In this document: positions 52,870 to 62,786 of the stretch, piece after piece
Position numbering within the stretch: the first letter of the stretch is position 1
Layout of the letters: each line of letters opens with the position of its first letter
Program-made: the position numbers and the translations under genes
Assembly (NCBI RefSeq): GCF_031177825.1
Contig: NZ_JAPSKE010000004.1
Location: forward strand, 186,001-250,000
DNA: 64,000 nt
Reading direction: 5' to 3'
Source of the DNA: Paenibacillus sp.
Lineage (GTDB): Bacteria; Bacillota; Bacilli; Paenibacillales; YIM-B00363
Notes under the pieces: model-generated
The model's database searches: none
What the model saw: the letters and a program-made list of their open reading frames with translations, nothing else
Told to the model about the DNA's origin: nothing

Positions 52870-53658
52870 TCAGTCCACTTCAAAGGGAGGCGGCGTATAA
52901 TTCGCTCCGAATGGCGCGTCAGGCCTCGAGAAGTCTCCCATTAAAGCTCTCCGAAGAGGCGTAGTTCTTTGCATAAAATCGACATCGTTATGGAAACGGT
53001 CCGAAGGCTTTACCCACGGAGGGCTGTAGATGTAATGCATGGTATAGCGATCGTAATCCCAGTTATGTTCGTAGGTTCGATGCCATACAGCGTTATGAAA
53101 CACCAGGACCGACCCTGCGGATGCGCATAACACATGGCTGATCGGCGTACTCGACTTTGCGGTACGGATCGATTCCGGAAGAGGAGCGATACTGCGGTGA
53201 CTGCCTGGAATGAACTCCATATTCCCCATGCCAGGCTCTTCTTGGTCGGTTAATAGAAAGGAAGCTCGGAGCTGTATGAGGGGAATCGGATACCCTAACT
53301 TCTTAAAATCGTAGGCGCCGGATCCGTCTTGATGCCAGCCTCCCATACCGCCGCGCGCCGGCTGCTTCGTATTCCATCCGGACTGCACAATGAATCGATC
53401 TCCGAGTAAACCTCTGATTTTCGGTAAAACCGATGGATGATCCATTAAATTTTCAATCGCCGGCTCCGTCTCATACCCTCTGCCGACTTGACCAAATCCG
53501 TTGGTTCCCGCCGCTTCATGAATTCGTATGGATGCATGCAGACATTCTTGAATTTCCTCTTTCGACAGCACATTCGGAATGACAAAGTAACCCCACGATT
53601 CGAAAATAAATCGATCGAGATCCGTGAATGCGCCTTCGGCAACGATCGGGTTTAACAT
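52870..53658 (-). CDS. Phytanoyl-CoA dioxygenase (PhyH)-family oxygenase
   Basis: 262 residues. The iron triad is GWHQDGSG (His109, Asp111) and His193 in HNAVWHRTYEHN; MGNMEFIPGSHR is the conserved strand turn. Family members use Fe(II) and 2-oxoglutarate to hydroxylate small substrates. In a sugar-catabolic operon it could hydroxylate, and so demethylate or deaminate, a decorated sugar; this is inference from context only. Confidence 0.85.
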   Translation of the reverse strand: MLNPIVAEGAFTDLDRFIFESWGYFVIPNVLSKEEIQECLHASIRIHEAAGTNGFGQVGRGYETEPAIENLMDHPSVLPKIRGLLGDRFIVQSGWNTKQPARGGMGGWHQDGSGAYDFKKLGYPIPLIQLRASFLLTDQEEPGMGNMEFIPGSHRSIAPLPESIRTAKSSTPISHVLCASAGSVLVFHNAVWHRTYEHNWDYDRYTMHYIYSPPWVKPSDRFHNDVDFMQRTTPLRRALMGDFSRPDAPFGANYTPPPFEVD

Positions 53659-53703
53659 GTGTTGTCCCCCCCTTGCGTGTTTGAAAGAAGACCGGCCTAC
53701 TGT

Positions 53704-55965
53704 TTATGAAAACAATAACGTAATCCTGACTCCGTCGGGATGATTAGGATACTGCAGATGAAGGGTGCGACTTTGCTCGTGCCATGCGAATGTAATTTCC
53801 GTCTCTGCGCCGGATTGTTCCAATCGCACGGACGCAGGTTTCGTTTTGCTCCGGATGCAGGCAACCGCTTGAACGCGCTGCGGACCTTTGGCGATAAAGC
53901 TGAATCCCGCTTGATTCGAAGGAATCTGTTCGATCCTTGATGATGCGCCGATAACGGAAGGCTCTTCCGCAACGGGTACGGAATTCAGATCGTATAGCAA
54001 TGCATTTTCGCCAGGGGAAATCTCAATTTGCTCCGTAACGCTTAGTTTCGGGTCAAACAGATTCACATACATTCCATTCAATACAAGCGGTTCGGCGCCG
54101 ACGGATTCGTCCAGGACCGCAGCGATGACATAAGGTCCGCGATGAAGCAGGAAATAATTTTTCGGGCTCCATTGCAAGCTGTGGTCCCCAAGTGCGGCGA
54201 TCGCATCGGCAACCATTCGACGAAGGCGGTCCGCCCCCTCCATCGTCTTCGCGCATAGGGACGGATCCAGTCGTAAATGTCCGGCGATCCCCTGTCCGAT
54301 CGGATAGATCCCCTCGGCCGCGTCCGCGTTCAAACCGAGGCAACCGAATAAATGCTCGGCGGGTGTGGCGTATACCCTTTTCCCTTGATTCCACCATGCC
54401 CGCACGCTGTGGAACGGATCGCGGCCGTCTCCGACGTAAATCAGAATGCCGCCGTTGCGCACCCAATCCGCAATGGCATTATGGATATCCGGAGATTCCG
54501 GCTTCATGAACTCGTAACTAAGAACCAACACGCGGTAATCGTCCAGATAGGCGGGAAATCGCCGGATATTCTCCAACTGCACGGGACGCACCGTCATTCC
54601 ATGTTTGAGCAAGGGCAGCGTAAGTCCATAAAACGGAGACCAATCTAACAGATCCCTGAATTCGGAGCCTTGAGCGGATTCGACGACCGTTCCGTCATAT
54701 TTAAATGAAGTTTCCGATTCGCTTGTACCGGGAACATTCCGCTGATACATCGCAGTGTCCGAAAGCAGCACTCCGATCATGCAGTCTTCGCCATGGAATT
54801 GGATCTTTTCTTGCTGCATGTCCCCGAGCGTGTGCATCACGTTCAAAAGCAATGTGGCGTAGTGATCCGGAATTCCTTCTCGGCCGTCTCCGTCCTCCTT
54901 GGGATACTTCCCTTCGAATATGCGGCTGGGCCAAGGAGCTACTTCGTAATGAGAGATTTGCGGGTGCAGCAGCGAAGCGACTACAGTCTTCAAATAATTT
55001 TCGCGATAGTCCCTCCAGGTGTGCTTCGGATCATCCTCGATCGGGTCGTGCAAAAACCACATCCGTCGATTCGTACCGCGGACTAACTCCTGCATCACGC
55101 CGTATTCGAGGAAAGCCGTTTCGAACGTGCGTTCCTTCCGCTTTCCTTCGTAAACATTCGGCGTCCGCGACGTTCCCGTCCAAATTTGCGCAATATAACC
55201 GTCTATGGTCGGAAGATCGAGCAGCCATGACTCAGGACTTACAATCCGCCACTGCGTATAATTGATTAGACTATGCGTCGGTACATAGAACCGGAGATGG
55301 CGGTTATAGGTGATCATGGCGTATTCCTTCAAGGCTGAACAGAGCCGATCCAAACAGCGAGTATAGAGATATGCTTTCAACTTTGCGGAACGAAACTGCG
55401 CGTCGACGGACTCATGCGGGGCGATCCAGGGCTCGTTGTAATACAACAGCCATTCCCGACGGAAAGCTTGCGAGTACCCTCCTTCCACCCAGAATTCCGG
55501 TTCTTCCAGATGAATGGCTTCGACGCCGGCATCGACCGCCTGTTTGATCCGGTTCGTTAAAAATTCCGTAAAGGCGATCGTCGGAACCATATAGGGGATG
55601 TCTTTCGAAGTGCCGTGAATAATGGTTTCCCCATACCGGTTCATCTGCGCTTCATCCCAATGCTCGCGTCCGTCCACCCTACCGTTCAAGTAATCCTGAT
55701 AGGAGCCCCAAGAAACTCCTGTCATCAAGTGTACTACGTACCCGCGATCGGCCCATTGGCGAATCCGATCCGGCATATCCGGACCGACGCCGTATACCAT
55801 AACGAAATCGGTTTGCAGATCGTAAGTCGGTCCGTAGGGAGCACCGATTTGAAAGCCGGTCCGTTCTTCCGTACGCGCTCGATTCATGACTTCGTCATCT
55901 CCCAGATAGGAATTACCGATGAAATCCTGGAAAGTAAATACGGTATGGGATGGCAGCGACACCAT
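53704..55965 (-). CDS. Unclassified glycosidase-like protein, 753 aa
   Basis: No signal peptide. Residues about 40-400 look like a TIM barrel with an acidic strand end AIHLEEPEFWVEGGYSQAF (two candidate catalytic Glu) and a later IDGYIAQIWTGTSRTPN. Residues about 440-600 resemble the Rossmann-like domain of GH42-type enzymes (YRVLVLSYEFMKPESPDIHN, DWVRNGGILIYVGDG). A beta-rich C-terminus completes a GH42-like layout, but I do not recognise the family. It lies between the binding protein and the PhyH oxygenase of the mannosidase operon. Start ATG 55965 has a distant AAGGAAGGG; GTG one codon later is possible. Confidence 0.7.
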   Translation of the reverse strand: MVSLPSHTVFTFQDFIGNSYLGDDEVMNRARTEERTGFQIGAPYGPTYDLQTDFVMVYGVGPDMPDRIRQWADRGYVVHLMTGVSWGSYQDYLNGRVDGREHWDEAQMNRYGETIIHGTSKDIPYMVPTIAFTEFLTNRIKQAVDAGVEAIHLEEPEFWVEGGYSQAFRREWLLYYNEPWIAPHESVDAQFRSAKLKAYLYTRCLDRLCSALKEYAMITYNRHLRFYVPTHSLINYTQWRIVSPESWLLDLPTIDGYIAQIWTGTSRTPNVYEGKRKERTFETAFLEYGVMQELVRGTNRRMWFLHDPIEDDPKHTWRDYRENYLKTVVASLLHPQISHYEVAPWPSRIFEGKYPKEDGDGREGIPDHYATLLLNVMHTLGDMQQEKIQFHGEDCMIGVLLSDTAMYQRNVPGTSESETSFKYDGTVVESAQGSEFRDLLDWSPFYGLTLPLLKHGMTVRPVQLENIRRFPAYLDDYRVLVLSYEFMKPESPDIHNAIADWVRNGGILIYVGDGRDPFHSVRAWWNQGKRVYATPAEHLFGCLGLNADAAEGIYPIGQGIAGHLRLDPSLCAKTMEGADRLRRMVADAIAALGDHSLQWSPKNYFLLHRGPYVIAAVLDESVGAEPLVLNGMYVNLFDPKLSVTEQIEISPGENALLYDLNSVPVAEEPSVIGASSRIEQIPSNQAGFSFIAKGPQRVQAVACIRSKTKPASVRLEQSGAETEITFAWHEQSRTLHLQYPNHPDGVRITLLFS

Positions 55966-55989
55966 CCCACCATGGATACCCTTCCTTCA

Positions 55990-57666
55990 TTAGAACCCTA
56001 CATCATCTCTTTCCGCAGCTTTTTGAGCCACGAACTCCGACATTTCTTCCACGCCGGCAGCTCTAAATTTCTCTTGAACATTATGAAGCATATTTAAAGC
56101 CTCTTCGTCGGACGCCGCAAAAAATGCTTTCTTAAATTCCTCGTCGAAATTCAAGCTGCTAGTTTTATCTCTAAACTCCTGATATTTAGGCCACTCTCTT
56201 GCTAGGTAGCTGGCGCTTATTTTGTCAATGATCTTGATAGGCATTCTTTCCGAGAAGCTTTCCTCCAGTTTTTCCCACTCTGTTTTCTGATCCTCGGTTT
56301 TAGGCCAAGCGACATCGGGGGAGAATGCGCCAATAAATCTGCCTGGAAGGAAATTGAGCCCTGCATCTCTTTTCAAATCCGGGTTATCATCGAATTGCGT
56401 TTTCACGTCAGGAATCCATTGGGGTATCCCGTTTTCCAAATTGTAGTGCGTTCCTTCGATCCCGAAGTGCGCAAGCAATCGGCCTTCTTCGCTGTTGACG
56501 TAATCAATGTATCGCAATGCCGCATCGGGATCTTTAATGGAAGCGCTTAAGAAAAGAACAGGGAAACCGGAGCGTCCGGGTTTTTCCACTTGCGTTCGGA
56601 TTTCTCCGCTCTTATTCTTCATCGGACCCAACAATTCATATTGCATTTCCGGATTCGTCTTATAAAGCGTCTTTTGTAAATCGGCTAACATCGGTTGGGC
56701 GCCGAATACGGCAAGCTTGCCCGTAGTAAGCTTTTCGTTCGCTGTCGTACTCGTATTGCTGAAGGCTTCAAGATCGAACAAACCTTCCGATAACAATTTC
56801 CTCATATATAACAACCTGGCTTCATGGTCCTTGGATTGCGTCCAATGGATCAGCTTTCCGTCTACCTCGCGGAAGTCCGAAATCGTGTAATCCGTCCACC
56901 CGGCAAGGAACTGGCCGTAATCCCAACCATTCCACATGGTTCCGGCCGGTATGACCGGCTTCCCGCCAATATCCTTAAAACCGCCGTCTCTAATTTTTAC
57001 CAACAGGTCATACAGTTCTTCTTGCGTATCGATATCCTCCGCTTTTACATTTAAAGCTTTCAGGATATCTCCCCTGGCAAAGAGGCCGTAATTCCAATTA
57101 TGAATGCTTTCAGGGGTTCCGTCCGGGGTCTCCGTAGGAATGAGATAACTTTTGCCCTCGAATTCGGGACTATTGAGATCGAACTCGGCGAAATCCTTCG
57201 CGATCCCGGTAGTCACGAGCCTCTTAATATTCGGGTATTTATCGAGATATGGAGTTAAATCCAGAAGCTGTCCTTCCATAGCCGCCTTCTTGATGACTTG
57301 ACCCTCCCCTCCAGTAGTAGACCAGAAGGGTGCGTTCACGATATCCGGAACCGTGCCGGAAGCAAATATGGTGTTCAGTTTTTCGACTTCGCTGGTTGTG
57401 ATGGATTCCAGTTTTAACGTTACGCCGGTTTTCTCTCTAATTTTTTGAGCTACGGGATTATTTACCTGGTCCTGCGGGAAACCGGCTCCGCCGCCGTTCC
57501 AAGCACTGAGGAAAGTCAACGTGACCTGCTTAGGTTGATCGGACCCCGTATCGGTTGGCTCCGTGTTGCCGGTCTCGCTCCCTCCCGACCCGTTACAGGC
57601 GGCTAAGGTCAGCAGCGGTATGGCAAGCGTCGTGCAAATAAACCTTTTGTACTTGTTCCTGCTCAT
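55990..57666 (-). CDS. Extracellular solute-binding lipoprotein (LplA/LipO-like)
   Basis: 558 residues with signal peptide and lipobox TLAAC, and a GSGGSE tether. Features are REKTGVTLKLESITTSEVEK, IPTETPDGTPESIHNWNYG and YIDYVNSEEGRLLAHFGIEG. Binding component of the importer encoded by the two upstream permease genes. No ATPase gene is nearby. Confidence 0.9.
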   Translation of the reverse strand: MSRNKYKRFICTTLAIPLLTLAACNGSGGSETGNTEPTDTGSDQPKQVTLTFLSAWNGGGAGFPQDQVNNPVAQKIREKTGVTLKLESITTSEVEKLNTIFASGTVPDIVNAPFWSTTGGEGQVIKKAAMEGQLLDLTPYLDKYPNIKRLVTTGIAKDFAEFDLNSPEFEGKSYLIPTETPDGTPESIHNWNYGLFARGDILKALNVKAEDIDTQEELYDLLVKIRDGGFKDIGGKPVIPAGTMWNGWDYGQFLAGWTDYTISDFREVDGKLIHWTQSKDHEARLLYMRKLLSEGLFDLEAFSNTSTTANEKLTTGKLAVFGAQPMLADLQKTLYKTNPEMQYELLGPMKNKSGEIRTQVEKPGRSGFPVLFLSASIKDPDAALRYIDYVNSEEGRLLAHFGIEGTHYNLENGIPQWIPDVKTQFDDNPDLKRDAGLNFLPGRFIGAFSPDVAWPKTEDQKTEWEKLEESFSERMPIKIIDKISASYLAREWPKYQEFRDKTSSLNFDEEFKKAFFAASDEEALNMLHNVQEKFRAAGVEEMSEFVAQKAAERDDVGF

Positions 57667-57723
57667 TTTCTAATCTCCCTTCAAAGCTCATTTTTATATA
57701 AAAGGCATAGCCTTCTATACCAA

Positions 57724-58644
57724 CTACTCCTTAAGCGAACCTACCAATACGCCCTTTACGAAATATTTCTGAAGAAATGGATACACGCAGATAATCGGGG
57801 TCGTAATAATAATGACGAAAGTCATCCTCAAGGCTTCCGGCGTTACTCCTCGCAGTTCCATCTGAGACTCGGTCATGTTTTGAATCGCGGATCCGCTATT
57901 TCCCGACGACGACGTCATCGACTGGAACGACGCTTCGCTGATCATCTTGTTAAGGAATGTGGCTGCAGGCTGCAGATTTTCATTCTGTATGAAAAACTGC
58001 CCGGTAAACCAGTCATTCCAGACTCCTACTCCGACAAACAAAGCGATGGTAGCAAGCACCGGCATCGACAGGGGCAAAATAATTCTATAAAATACCGACA
58101 ACTCGCTTGCTCCGTCGATTCGGGCCGATTCGGATAAACCTTCAGGAATCCCGTCGAAGAAGGTTTTCATGATAATCGCATTGAAAAAGTTATAAAGCGA
58201 CGGCAAGACCAGCACCCAAAACGTATTTAGGATGTGTAATTGCCGGAACAGGATAAAGGTTGGAATCAGTCCTCCGCTGAACAAAGTCGTAAAGAAAAAG
58301 AAGAATACAATGTACTTTCTCCCGGGCAACCCTTTCCGCGAAAGCGCGTAGGCCAATAAAGCCGTCAAAAATACGGAAGCAACCGTTACCACAAGGGTTC
58401 GAGTAATGGAAATATAAAACGAATTTAAGATCAAAGGGTTGTTAAAAGCCTTAGCATAGTTTTCTAATGTAAACACTCTAGGAAAAAAATAGATTCCGCC
58501 CTTCATCGCATCGTAACCGTCATTAAAAGAGAGGGCTAGGAAATAGATGAACGGATATACTGCCGTGACGCAGAATAAAAGCAGCACCGAATAGTTAAGC
58601 GACATATACATTCGATCTGCTAACGTCAGCCTTCTCGCACCCAT
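57724..58644 (-). CDS. Sugar ABC transporter permease (LplC-like)
   Basis: 306 residues from ATG 58644 (AAGGAGG eight bases upstream). Six membrane segments; EAA loop ESARIDGASELSVFYRIILP; C-terminus YFVKGVLVGSLKE. It follows the LplB-like gene by 32 bp. Confidence 0.92.
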   Translation of the reverse strand: MGARRLTLADRMYMSLNYSVLLLFCVTAVYPFIYFLALSFNDGYDAMKGGIYFFPRVFTLENYAKAFNNPLILNSFYISITRTLVVTVASVFLTALLAYALSRKGLPGRKYIVFFFFFTTLFSGGLIPTFILFRQLHILNTFWVLVLPSLYNFFNAIIMKTFFDGIPEGLSESARIDGASELSVFYRIILPLSMPVLATIALFVGVGVWNDWFTGQFFIQNENLQPAATFLNKMISEASFQSMTSSSGNSGSAIQNMTESQMELRGVTPEALRMTFVIIITTPIICVYPFLQKYFVKGVLVGSLKE

Positions 58645-58676
58645 GCACACACCTCCTTATGTCCATCGCCGGCTTA

Positions 58677-59627
58677 TTACCAAAGCGATACGTCGCTCAC
58701 GCGTCTGGATATATGATTTACAGCAACGATGAGAAGCAGCGAGATCGCGGACTTGAACAAACCGATTGCCGTGGAATAGGCTAATTGCCCCTGTTGGAGA
58801 CCTGTTTTTAGTACATAAGTGTCCAAGATCTCCGATACGCTTAATGTGGCCGGGGACTGCATCAGCCAGATTTGGTCAAACCCCGCGTTCAGTATTCCGC
58901 TGAGGGAAAAGATAAGCAATATGCCGATCGTCGGCGTAAGGCACGGAAGCGTGATCTTAAATAGTTTGCTCCATCGGCCTGCCCCGTCGATTTCCGCGGC
59001 TTCATACAAGTGCGGATCGATGTTCGTCAAAGCGGCTAAGTAAATGATCGATCCCCAGCCTACGCCTTTCCAGATGTCGGAAATGACTACAAGCGGATAA
59101 AATAATTCCGGCTTTCCCATAAAAAAGATAGGATCCAAACCCATTTGGTACCGAATGTCGTTAATAAGCCCTACGTTCGGAGATAGGATTTTTTGAAGTA
59201 AGGTAACGACAACGACCCATGAAACGAAGTGCGGCAGATAGGAAATCGTTTGAAACACCTTTTTGACTTTTTCGTGCATGACTGCATTCAGCATTAATGC
59301 CAAGATCAGCGGAGCCGGGAACCCGAAAATAAGTTTAAGGGCGCTAATGGACAGCGTATTCCGGAGTACATCATAGAAACTGGAGTCGTGTAAAAACTGT
59401 TCGAAAAATTTAAAACCTGCCCACGGGCTCCCCAATATTCCCAGGTTATATTTGAAATCTTTGAACGCTATCAAAATGCCGTACATCGGATAGTAAGCAA
59501 AAACTAGAAACCACACGATGGCAGGAAGCAAAAACAAGTAAATATGCCTGAAATACCATATCTTGGACAATTTTTTGTTCTTTTTTACTTGCTCAAATCC
59601 AGGGACTGTAAACCCTCTTGGTATCAT
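58677..59627 (-). CDS. Sugar ABC transporter permease (LplB-like)
   Basis: 316 residues; N-terminal basic tail QVKKNKKLSK then six membrane segments, FLLPAIVWFLVFAYYPMYG and EAA loop EAAEIDGAGRWSKLFKITLP. GGAGGTG precedes ATG 59627. It is the second gene of the operon, 36 bp after the alpha-mannosidase. Confidence 0.92.
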   Translation of the reverse strand: MIPRGFTVPGFEQVKKNKKLSKIWYFRHIYLFLLPAIVWFLVFAYYPMYGILIAFKDFKYNLGILGSPWAGFKFFEQFLHDSSFYDVLRNTLSISALKLIFGFPAPLILALMLNAVMHEKVKKVFQTISYLPHFVSWVVVVTLLQKILSPNVGLINDIRYQMGLDPIFFMGKPELFYPLVVISDIWKGVGWGSIIYLAALTNIDPHLYEAAEIDGAGRWSKLFKITLPCLTPTIGILLIFSLSGILNAGFDQIWLMQSPATLSVSEILDTYVLKTGLQQGQLAYSTAIGLFKSAISLLLIVAVNHISRRVSDVSLW

Positions 59628-59663
59628 TCACTGAACACCTCCTACATCTTCGATGGATCGATT

Positions 59664-62600
59664 TTATGGTGCGGTCAATCTAAGGGACATAATTTCGAAA
59701 GGGGCGAAGGTAAGGTTCAATGTTTGTCCTTTGATATCCAATGGTTGGATACGCCTTTCCAGCATATCGGCAAGCCATGCTTCGGACATCCGAAAGGCTG
59801 TGTGCAGAGTGGTTTGGATCCGGGTACCCGCCGTTTCATACAATCTAATGATGATATCCTCGCCGTCTTCCGCCCGTTTCACGGTTTCGACCATGACGTT
59901 CGGATGGTCAAGCTTCAGGAACGAATCCGTTCCAGCCGGCTTAGCGACAGTGCCTTCGCCGATGTGATTCGGTGTTTCGACGGTACGAAGCGGAACATTT
60001 AATTCGTAACCGCGCTTATACACTTCCGCTTGAACATGGTCCCCTTGATGCGGGAAGAGCGAGTAAATGAAACCATGTTTCGCGCGATCCGCCTCGGGAT
60101 CCGGGTAACTCGGACTTCGCAGCAGGTTCAAGTCGAGAACGTTGTCCTCTGCGCGGTGCCCGTATTTGCAATCGTTAAGCAGAGCGACCCCGTAGTCCGG
60201 CTCCGATAGATCGATCCAATGGTGGGCGCAAATTTCGTCTTTCGCATAATCCCACATCGTATTGCGGTGAGTCGGCCGCTTCATATACCCGAATTGGATT
60301 TCGCAGTTGACGTGATCCGAACGAACGTTCACCGGGAACGATGTCCGGAGCATTCTACTCGATTCCTTCCAATCTACTTCCGTTACGAAATCGATTCTTC
60401 TGCTCCCGGCGGTAAGAACGACTTTCTGCGACAGACTGGATTGACCGAATCTGTAACGGATCAAGAATCCGGTGGTCGGACCGTCAATGAAAGGTTCAAA
60501 TCCTTCGATCATTAGCGGCGTTCCGCCGGATTGCCGGTAGGTAGACGGGAAATCCCAAGCATCCCCTTCATCGTGATATAGGCGAAGGGCATTGGCCGTT
60601 TCCCCCGGAAGGATGACTTCCCTTTCGGATTCCTTGTCCCAGATGGAAACGATGCCGCCGTCCGTGCCGAACGTCACTTTAAGAAGGTCGTTCTCCGCCG
60701 CTCGCTCGGTAAGCGATACCCTCATCTCCGATAAGGTCGCATCCTTGTTCGCGATAGAAACGATACCGGAATCCCCCGAGACGAAGCCCATCGACGGGAC
60801 GCGCAGCCGCAGCCATTCATCGTCCAGCTTCAGCCATTCTTCCCGCTCCCATGGCAGCGAATTGAACATTACGATGCTTTTTTCTTTCTGATCGGGTAAG
60901 CACATGGAACTCGCTATGGATTTATAGCTCGTTGCGATCATCCGCTCGACTTGGTCGAGCATCATCGCATATCGTTCTAATGACTCGTCATAAACCCGTT
61001 TAATCGAGGATCCCGGAAGGATGTCGTGAAATTGGTAGAGCAGCACTTCCTTCCAAATCCTCTCCAATTCCTCGGATGGATATGGATATCCATTTGTCAT
61101 CCATGCGAGCACGGAGGCGAATTCAAGCTCGCGCAACGCTTTTTCCATCTTCCGATTGAAACGTTTGTTTCGCGCTTGACTCGTTAAGGTTCCTTGATGT
61201 TTTTCCAAATATAGCTCCCCGCGCCAAGATTGATATCGTGCGCCGTCTTCGGCAAGTTTTTCAAAGAAACGTTCCGAAGGTTCTTGTACTACGGGAGCTA
61301 ATCCAAGTAGATTTTTCACTCGGCTAAGTCTCTCAAGATGCTCCTCCCCGGGACCGCCGCCTCCGTCGCCGATGCCGAACAGCATGAGGCAACGATCGGA
61401 AACGTTCTTATCCAAATATTCCTTCTCCGCTTTCATAATGGATCGAGGTGCTGCAGGGCTGTTGTAGGTATCTTCTGGCGGCATATGAGTGAGAACTCTA
61501 GAGCCGTCGATCCCTTCCCAAAAGAAGGTATGATGAGGGTGCCGGTTGTACATGTTCCAAGAAAGCTTCTGGGTCATCATGTAGGTAACGCCGGATTTCT
61601 TTAAGATTTGAGGTAAGCTGGCGGAGTATCCGAACACGTCAGGCATCCATAATGTATTGATTTCGTGCCCGAATTCTTGTTGAAAATACCGTTTACCGTA
61701 TAAAACTTGCCTAACAAGCGATTCCCCCCCTGGCACATTCGTATCCGACTCGACCCACATCGCGCCTTGAGGTTCCCATCTTCCTTCCTTGATTCTCTCT
61801 TTGATCTCCGAGTACAGTTTCGGATAATACGCTTTCATCCAATCGTACAATTGAGGTTGGCTCGCGCCGAACACATAATCCGGATAACGTTCCATCATTC
61901 TCAACGCCGTCGAAAACGATCTCGCTCCTTTGCGAATCGTCTCTCGAATCGGCCACAGCCATGCAAGGTCGATGTGCGCATGCCCGATGGCGCTGATCGT
62001 CAACGCCGGATCGCCTCCGCGCATCGCTAGTTCCTTGCCGAGAATGCGGCGCGCTTCCGCTACTCGTTCATCGGTCAGCTCCGTTAATAGCAGGGAAACA
62101 TCGGATAACGCGCGGTACATCTTCTCCTTCCGGGCCGAACCCGATGGCAGCTGCTCGGCGGTTTCAATCAGCACCTCCGCGTCATAATACAACTGTCTAA
62201 CTTGCTCCCGGCAAATCGCGATTACCGCTTCCTTCAACGTTCCGCTCCGGAACTGTCCGAATAGATCGTTGCAGCCGGCATCGGCCCATAGGTCGATCGT
62301 TTCCTCCCCCGTCGACGACTCGCAAATATGTACGACGCGTTTCCCCGGAAGTCCGAGGGAGGTGTCAAACTCCGAATTAATATTCGTCAGCCCCTGTTTC
62401 GGGTTGCCTTCATGATCCACGATGCACAATTCGCCGTTTACATCGATGAGCAACACGACTTTCGTGCCTGTCGCTTCCTTGGGCACTTGGCCTGTGAAAT
62501 GAAACCACCCGCAGTCCCATAGGTTCCCCCATCGATCTCCAGCACGAAGTTCCGATCTTTGCCCTGAACGCCTCTCACCGTATGGAACCGGCTCGGGCGT

Positions 62601-62705
62601 CACCCAGACGGTAACGTGTAACTCCGAAAGCGGAACATATATGGACTTCTCCAGACGCCTTAACATTGATTTCAACGATTCCGGTCTTACTTTTTCGTAG
62701 GGCAT
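59664..62705 (-). CDS. Alpha-mannosidase, GH38
   Basis: 1013 residues from ATG 62705 (GGGGGAG upstream); ATG 62735 lies in the cre box without a site. The zinc site is GHAHIDLAWLWP (His244, Asp246), the nucleophile Asp356 is in WMPDVFGYSASLPQ, and YQFHDILPGSS gives the later His. A beta-sandwich N-terminal domain (about 30-160) and the C-terminal beta domains are complete. Cytosolic; it removes alpha-mannose from imported oligosaccharides. First gene of a 12-kb operon with importer, orphan glycosidase, oxygenase and dehydrogenases. Confidence 0.93.
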   Translation of the reverse strand: MPYEKVRPESLKSMLRRLEKSIYVPLSELHVTVWVTPEPVPYGERRSGQRSELRAGDRWGNLWDCGWFHFTGQVPKEATGTKVVLLIDVNGELCIVDHEGNPKQGLTNINSEFDTSLGLPGKRVVHICESSTGEETIDLWADAGCNDLFGQFRSGTLKEAVIAICREQVRQLYYDAEVLIETAEQLPSGSARKEKMYRALSDVSLLLTELTDERVAEARRILGKELAMRGGDPALTISAIGHAHIDLAWLWPIRETIRKGARSFSTALRMMERYPDYVFGASQPQLYDWMKAYYPKLYSEIKERIKEGRWEPQGAMWVESDTNVPGGESLVRQVLYGKRYFQQEFGHEINTLWMPDVFGYSASLPQILKKSGVTYMMTQKLSWNMYNRHPHHTFFWEGIDGSRVLTHMPPEDTYNSPAAPRSIMKAEKEYLDKNVSDRCLMLFGIGDGGGGPGEEHLERLSRVKNLLGLAPVVQEPSERFFEKLAEDGARYQSWRGELYLEKHQGTLTSQARNKRFNRKMEKALRELEFASVLAWMTNGYPYPSEELERIWKEVLLYQFHDILPGSSIKRVYDESLERYAMMLDQVERMIATSYKSIASSMCLPDQKEKSIVMFNSLPWEREEWLKLDDEWLRLRVPSMGFVSGDSGIVSIANKDATLSEMRVSLTERAAENDLLKVTFGTDGGIVSIWDKESEREVILPGETANALRLYHDEGDAWDFPSTYRQSGGTPLMIEGFEPFIDGPTTGFLIRYRFGQSSLSQKVVLTAGSRRIDFVTEVDWKESSRMLRTSFPVNVRSDHVNCEIQFGYMKRPTHRNTMWDYAKDEICAHHWIDLSEPDYGVALLNDCKYGHRAEDNVLDLNLLRSPSYPDPEADRAKHGFIYSLFPHQGDHVQAEVYKRGYELNVPLRTVETPNHIGEGTVAKPAGTDSFLKLDHPNVMVETVKRAEDGEDIIIRLYETAGTRIQTTLHTAFRMSEAWLADMLERRIQPLDIKGQTLNLTFAPFEIMSLRLTAP

Positions 62706-62730
62706 ATTGCGAACGACTCCCCCTTCCTCA

Positions 62731-62744
62731 TGCAAGCGATTTCA
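62731..62744 (-). promoter_or_regulatory. cre-like operator at mannosidase promoter
   Basis: TGCAAGCGATTTCA matches the loose cre pattern TGNAANCGNTNNCA. It sits just downstream of the -10, a position giving repression by CcpA or by the LacI-type regulator encoded upstream. Confidence 0.7.
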
Positions 62745-62757
62745 ATTCCTTGGTTAT

Positions 62758-62786
62758 AATATATTCCTTTTAATAAATATATTCAA
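62758..62786 (-). promoter_or_regulatory. Promoter of the mannosidase operon
   Basis: On the minus strand TTGAAT (62786-62781), 17 bp, TATATT (62763-62758). Strongly AT-rich surroundings; 53 bp before the start codon. Confidence 0.7.
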
